NCBI GenBank assembly: GCA_012295275.1
Contig: CM022666.1
Location: forward strand, 8,408,059 to 8,472,058
DNA: 64,000 bases
Source: Chrysomallon squamiferum
Taxonomy: Eukaryota; Mollusca; Gastropoda; Neomphalida; Peltospiridae
Direction of reading: 5' to 3'
Below, piece after piece: positions 61,401 through 64,000 of the stretch; position 1 is the first letter of the stretch, and every line of letters starts with the position of its first letter. Under the pieces are notes generated by a model. That model searched no databases and had not been told where the DNA came from. It worked only from the letters and a program-made list of their open reading frames with translations. The position numbers were made by a program, and so were the translations under genes.

Positions 61401-63151
61401 GTTTATGACTGGATGGTTTTAATGTTACTACTAAAGAAACAGTAAAGGTTTTACTGTCACATATATTTGTGCAGTTACAATAATATGAAGTTACATCTCA
61501 ATTTACAGCAGATTAATTACACACTATTGTATTTCACTGACTTTTATCATTTTAAACTTCCCTTCTCAAGAGTTTTTTATTAATCTGAACTTACAATTCC
61601 TGGAAAATTGTCTGAGTCATCAAGTGTTAATAATAAATGTGTGCATCAGCTGGTAATATAATCAGTTGTCACAAGTCTTGTCAGGTTGTCATGTGTGCAA
61701 GTTTACATGATTAGATATTTAGGACATAATTTGGGTTTTTTCCAAGTCAAAAGCTTTAACTTGCATCTCCACACACCTGTCTGTGCTAGCCTATCACTAG
61801 CAGCACTGACTAGCTCATGTTCAAACATGAGGAAAACAAAGTCAGTGAACCTCAGGTTTAATATCTGCTGGTGAAAATCGATTTTGACTAGAGACACAAG
61901 GCAAATGCATCCACATAAAGTAGACACATGCAGGCACACTCACACGCACGCACGCACGCACACGCACACACACACACACACACACACAGTCAGTTACCTC
62001 CCTGAAGATCTTTTTGTCATTTATATGACAGCTGAGCTGGCATTCAGGAATTTTAGCAAACATTTAAAACATAATCATACGTGCATGAAAAGATATTTAA
62101 AATATCCCTTCAGGTGTTCAACAAAAAGAACATAATCATAATGGAGTTTAAATTACATATGACACAGCATGTTCCCTCCAATGAATTCTGTTTAATGTTT
62201 ATTTGTGAACAGTACTTGGCAATAAATAATATAATTATGGGAATGTATTGAATAATATTATTATTTTGTTCAGTATAGTGCAAATGTCATTTTGTTTTTG
62301 TGCTGCAAAATATAGCACATTAAACGTTGAGAAAATTACAGCCATTTGTTGATAACAGGTGACCTATTTTTAACAAACTACCTGGATGATATCATGCTTT
62401 AAACAGTTTAGTGTTTGTGCCAAGGTGATTCAAATATTTGAATTGATTTGGAGTTACATTACACTATCCACCTATCATGTGAATTTAAACTGAGTGTTTT
62501 ATCAGCTAATAATCATTATTTTTAGAATATATGAGAGCACATAAACATGATGTGGCTTATAAAAACAAATCAATAATACATTTTTTTTTTTTTTAAATGC
62601 ATTAATAAAAATCAATTTCAAATAACATTTTAAAAAACAACCTTATTCACTAACATAGTCCCATGTATTTTTTAATTCATTCTTTTATTCGTTTGTTCAA
62701 TCTTTCATTCATTCTCTGTAACTGTTTTTATAAATATAAGTACATTGCATTGCCCAAAACAGTATAACTATAAGAAATAAAATGTTGTCAGGTGTCAGTA
62801 ACTAAAGCTTTATTTATTAATGAAAATAGCAAAAGAATATAAAACAGTGCTGTATAGTATTTTACACTGTAAATGTTTTTCTTTGACTATTTTCAGGACA
62901 CCATCAACATTGTACGAAACATTTCTGCCACTGTGTCACTGATAGCCTGGTAATAACAGTAACTACAACAACAACAACAACAACAATTATAGTAATTTAA
63001 CAATAATAATGATGATATATTAAAACTAATTTTCATAATCATAATATTGGTCATTAAAACTATAAATATTAATTGTAATAACAGTGATAATTATAACAGT
63101 GTTGAGGATTCTAATAATATTGATAATTATAAAAATACTGCTATGATATCG

Positions 63152-63196
<45 letters not shown>

Positions 63197-64000
63197 TATT
63201 ATTATTGGTATTATTATTTGTTCTTTTTCAGTTTGTTTATGCTAATTATCATATGGCTGTTCAGAAAGTACATTGTTTTTGCTCAGGTGAGTAATCATTG
63301 TTACCTGTTTCTACCTTAATTAGGTACAAGTAATCACACTTGTGACTATATGAACACTAGTGTGTTGTCATTTAGTAATCTTTCATTGTTCAAAATAGAA
63401 AAAACTATTTGTATTCGATTCTGGGATTAAAATTTCAAAATTCATGAGGAAATCTTCCTGTCAAAGATATCTGAAATGTACAGAGTTCAATTTTTTATTA
63501 TCTAAAACTGATTTTGAAATTTGTATAATTTATCTGACGAAAAGCTGTAAAAATATATCTGTCAGTATCTGATAAAATGCTTTTCAAATCTATTTCCTGT
63601 GTGAGAGTATGTGAATGTTTTTGTGATTGTGTATGTGCACATAGAATGTAAGTGAATATTTCAACCTTGATAAATTGTGTGTGTCTGTGCACACATACCA
63701 AAAACATGACCCTCTATTCAGTTAGTTACATACAAATAAATAAATTCACAGTTTATATCACTGTTGAACATCATTCAGTGAATAATTATCTTTTTTAAAG
63801 ACATTAAAATGAAGCTAATTTGCCTGCCATTCCCAAAATATCTTAAATGATATTCAGGGCTTGAAACTTGTCTGAAATGCATGGTGGCCCAATATTTTGT
63901 ATGGGTTATATTCATCTGAACATTTCTTTGTTTATTTTAAGTGAAATCCTACAATAATTTAACAGTTTTGTTTGAATGTTTCAGAGACTTATCACATATT
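52422..64000 (+). CDS. Probable seven-transmembrane receptor, 5' part (partial)
   Basis: Four exons fit together in phase: 52422-52523 (0), 62897-62949, 63232-63286 and 63985 to beyond the window. The product starts MVAAELHLAVKANSN, has NTT and NSS glycosylation sequons, then CDTINIVRNISATVSLIACL and FMLIIIWLFRKYIVFAQRLI, where an N-out segment leads into a first membrane helix and a basic intracellular turn. This resembles the beginning of GPCRs of the cAMP-receptor-like type (S--GC-F----W-F---------RLI-YL), but only helix 1 lies in the window, so the family is tentative. All three introns are GT-AG, including one of ~10.4 kb that holds a large transposon. The ATG sits in an AAGATGGTGGC context similar to a YY1 site, common at TATA-less starts. 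Confidence 0.6.
52655..52892. repeat. Two 119-bp terminal direct repeats of the composite element
   Basis: Units 52655-52773 and 52774-52892 are of equal length, each starting TAGGTATGTGGACAAAAAAT, and differ at only a few sites. Only the last few bases of a unit remain at the internal junction (54371-54380). Confidence 0.9.
52893..54371 (-). mobile_element. Internally deleted copy of the element
   Basis: Contains the 3' non-coding segment (52893-53130, again at 54375-54617) fused to the 5' segment (53131-54371, again at about 57130-58391); the middle ~2.5 kb is missing. The retained 5' coding exon (53703-53125, acceptor TTCTTTTCAG just upstream) is open: MPNLKQKRKSPNPW..., then CHNCERYHESLQFAKQ. 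A separate short upstream frame MASKSNMADENSSETEV starts at about 53970. It has the structure of a non-autonomous derivative. Confidence 0.7.
54375..54900. other. 3' non-coding part of the long element copy
   Basis: The first ~240 bases duplicate 52893-53130; the remainder (54620-54900) is found only in the long copy and has no open frame of note. Confidence 0.7.
54900..57723 (-). pseudogene. Long transposon-encoded protein, decayed
   Basis: Reading down the minus strand: MPNLKRKRKSPNPR (from 57723); a single stop after IIQPVEVP (57305); CHNCERYHESLQFAKQ (~57205); a basic region and ~100-residue coiled coil (to ~56770); YSPEMRLKVFDAIVAQVP (~56755); a stop at ~56573; TIGFDGVHLNSIYITTHADC (~56540); SLTDRCAANHAAIQLVNVSW (~56340); a frameshift near 56000; KVEMQVLGLLGKML (~55910); a frameshift near 55690; another basic helical region; and near the end VWFEDGHQILYNGRIER with, after a last frameshift, CVVVYWSQTETYDDATDFDM, similar to Tudor/SH3-like folds. 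Spaced Asp residues in the GFDGVHLN and TDRCAANHA blocks could be part of an RNase H-like catalytic core, but this is inference. I cannot name the superfamily. Confidence 0.6.
58399..58980. other. Receptor-gene intron, no feature seen
   Basis: AT-rich intronic sequence ending in a TA/TG-rich run (58865-58975). Confidence 0.5.
58986..59675 (+). mobile_element. Tigger/pogo-like transposon remnant
   Basis: Begins CAGTGGTACCTCATCTTACA, a typical Tigger-type terminal sequence, with further ACAAG-repeat-like subterminal bases. The CENP-B-type helix-turn-helix is readable across a frameshift and a stop: KKRMMSIE, then EIIEKHE (stop) GVRLVHLAGQYKHSTSTICTILK at about 59310-59400. A GGATTAATGGTATTTCAATT tract near 59601 fits the 3' end. 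No catalytic domain remains, so it is an internally deleted derivative. Confidence 0.65.
59676..62896. other. Remainder of the receptor-gene first intron
   Basis: AT-rich, with CA-rich repeats at 60113-60277, TA/TG runs near 61170-61225, an A-run at 61229-61248 and CA repeats at 61930-61988. No exon or RNA gene seen; open frames are repeat translations or lack motifs. Confidence 0.6.
60113..60277. repeat. Imperfect (CA)n microsatellite
   Basis: About 165 bases of ACACAC with AAACAC and ATACAC interruptions. Confidence 0.95.
63151..63215. repeat. (TTA)n microsatellite before exon 3 of the receptor gene
   Basis: TTA units ending ~15 bases before the acceptor TTCTTTTTCAG at 63231; it lies within the short intron 2. 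Confidence 0.95.
63287..63984. other. Third intron of the receptor gene
   Basis: Donor CAG|GTGAGT at 63287, acceptor TGTTTCAG ending at 63984. No other feature seen. Confidence 0.6.

Overview
This is AT-rich animal DNA, full of microsatellites and transposon debris, with short exons split by canonical GT-AG introns. A small array of tumour necrosis factor (TNF) ligand genes, a CARD-domain gene and invertebrate-style Tc1, pogo/Tigger, hAT, MULE and LINE remnants suggest a lophotrochozoan, most likely a mollusc. That placement is an inference; no species can be named. One 200-base assembly gap lies at 2911-3110. Layout: 1-7.6 kb holds no confident host gene. It has a pair of full CRE palindromes, a broken Tc1-like transposase, the remains of a LINE with reverse transcriptase and RNase H domains, and microsatellites. 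From 7.6 to 43.8 kb lies a TNF-ligand cluster made by repeated segmental duplication. Copy A is at 9.3-14.1 kb, copy B at 21.8-25.2 kb and copy C at 37.9-41.6 kb. A fourth copy survives only as the last ~25 codons at 26.8 kb. B and C are nearly identical and about 16.2-16.4 kb apart. Each gene has a likely untranslated first exon (one TATA-type promoter block upstream of B, two upstream of C, a diverged block upstream of A), a coding exon for the cytoplasmic tail, transmembrane helix and stalk, a 37-nt exon, a 135-nt exon (missing in A), and a last exon carrying the TNF homology domain. The copies have decayed in complementary ways: A lost exon 3 and 37 stalk codons, while B and C lost 12 codons at the start of the TNF domain. 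All losses keep the frame. Intron 1 of B and C also carries a tandem array of GAAA-NN-GAAA sites resembling IRF-binding elements. From 46.25 to 49.3 kb on the minus strand is a three-exon gene for a ~430-residue CARD protein. From 52.4 kb to the window end on the plus strand is the 5' part of a probable seven-transmembrane receptor; exon 1 is followed by a ~10.4-kb intron, and exon 4 runs off the end. That intron contains a 5.7-kb mobile element with 10-bp inverted ends and a 7-bp target duplication. It encodes a long, decayed protein that I cannot assign to a known transposon superfamily, and a shortened copy of the element sits at one end. A Tigger-like remnant follows. The TNF cluster and CARD gene suggest an innate-immunity neighbourhood, but no functional link between them is shown by the sequence.
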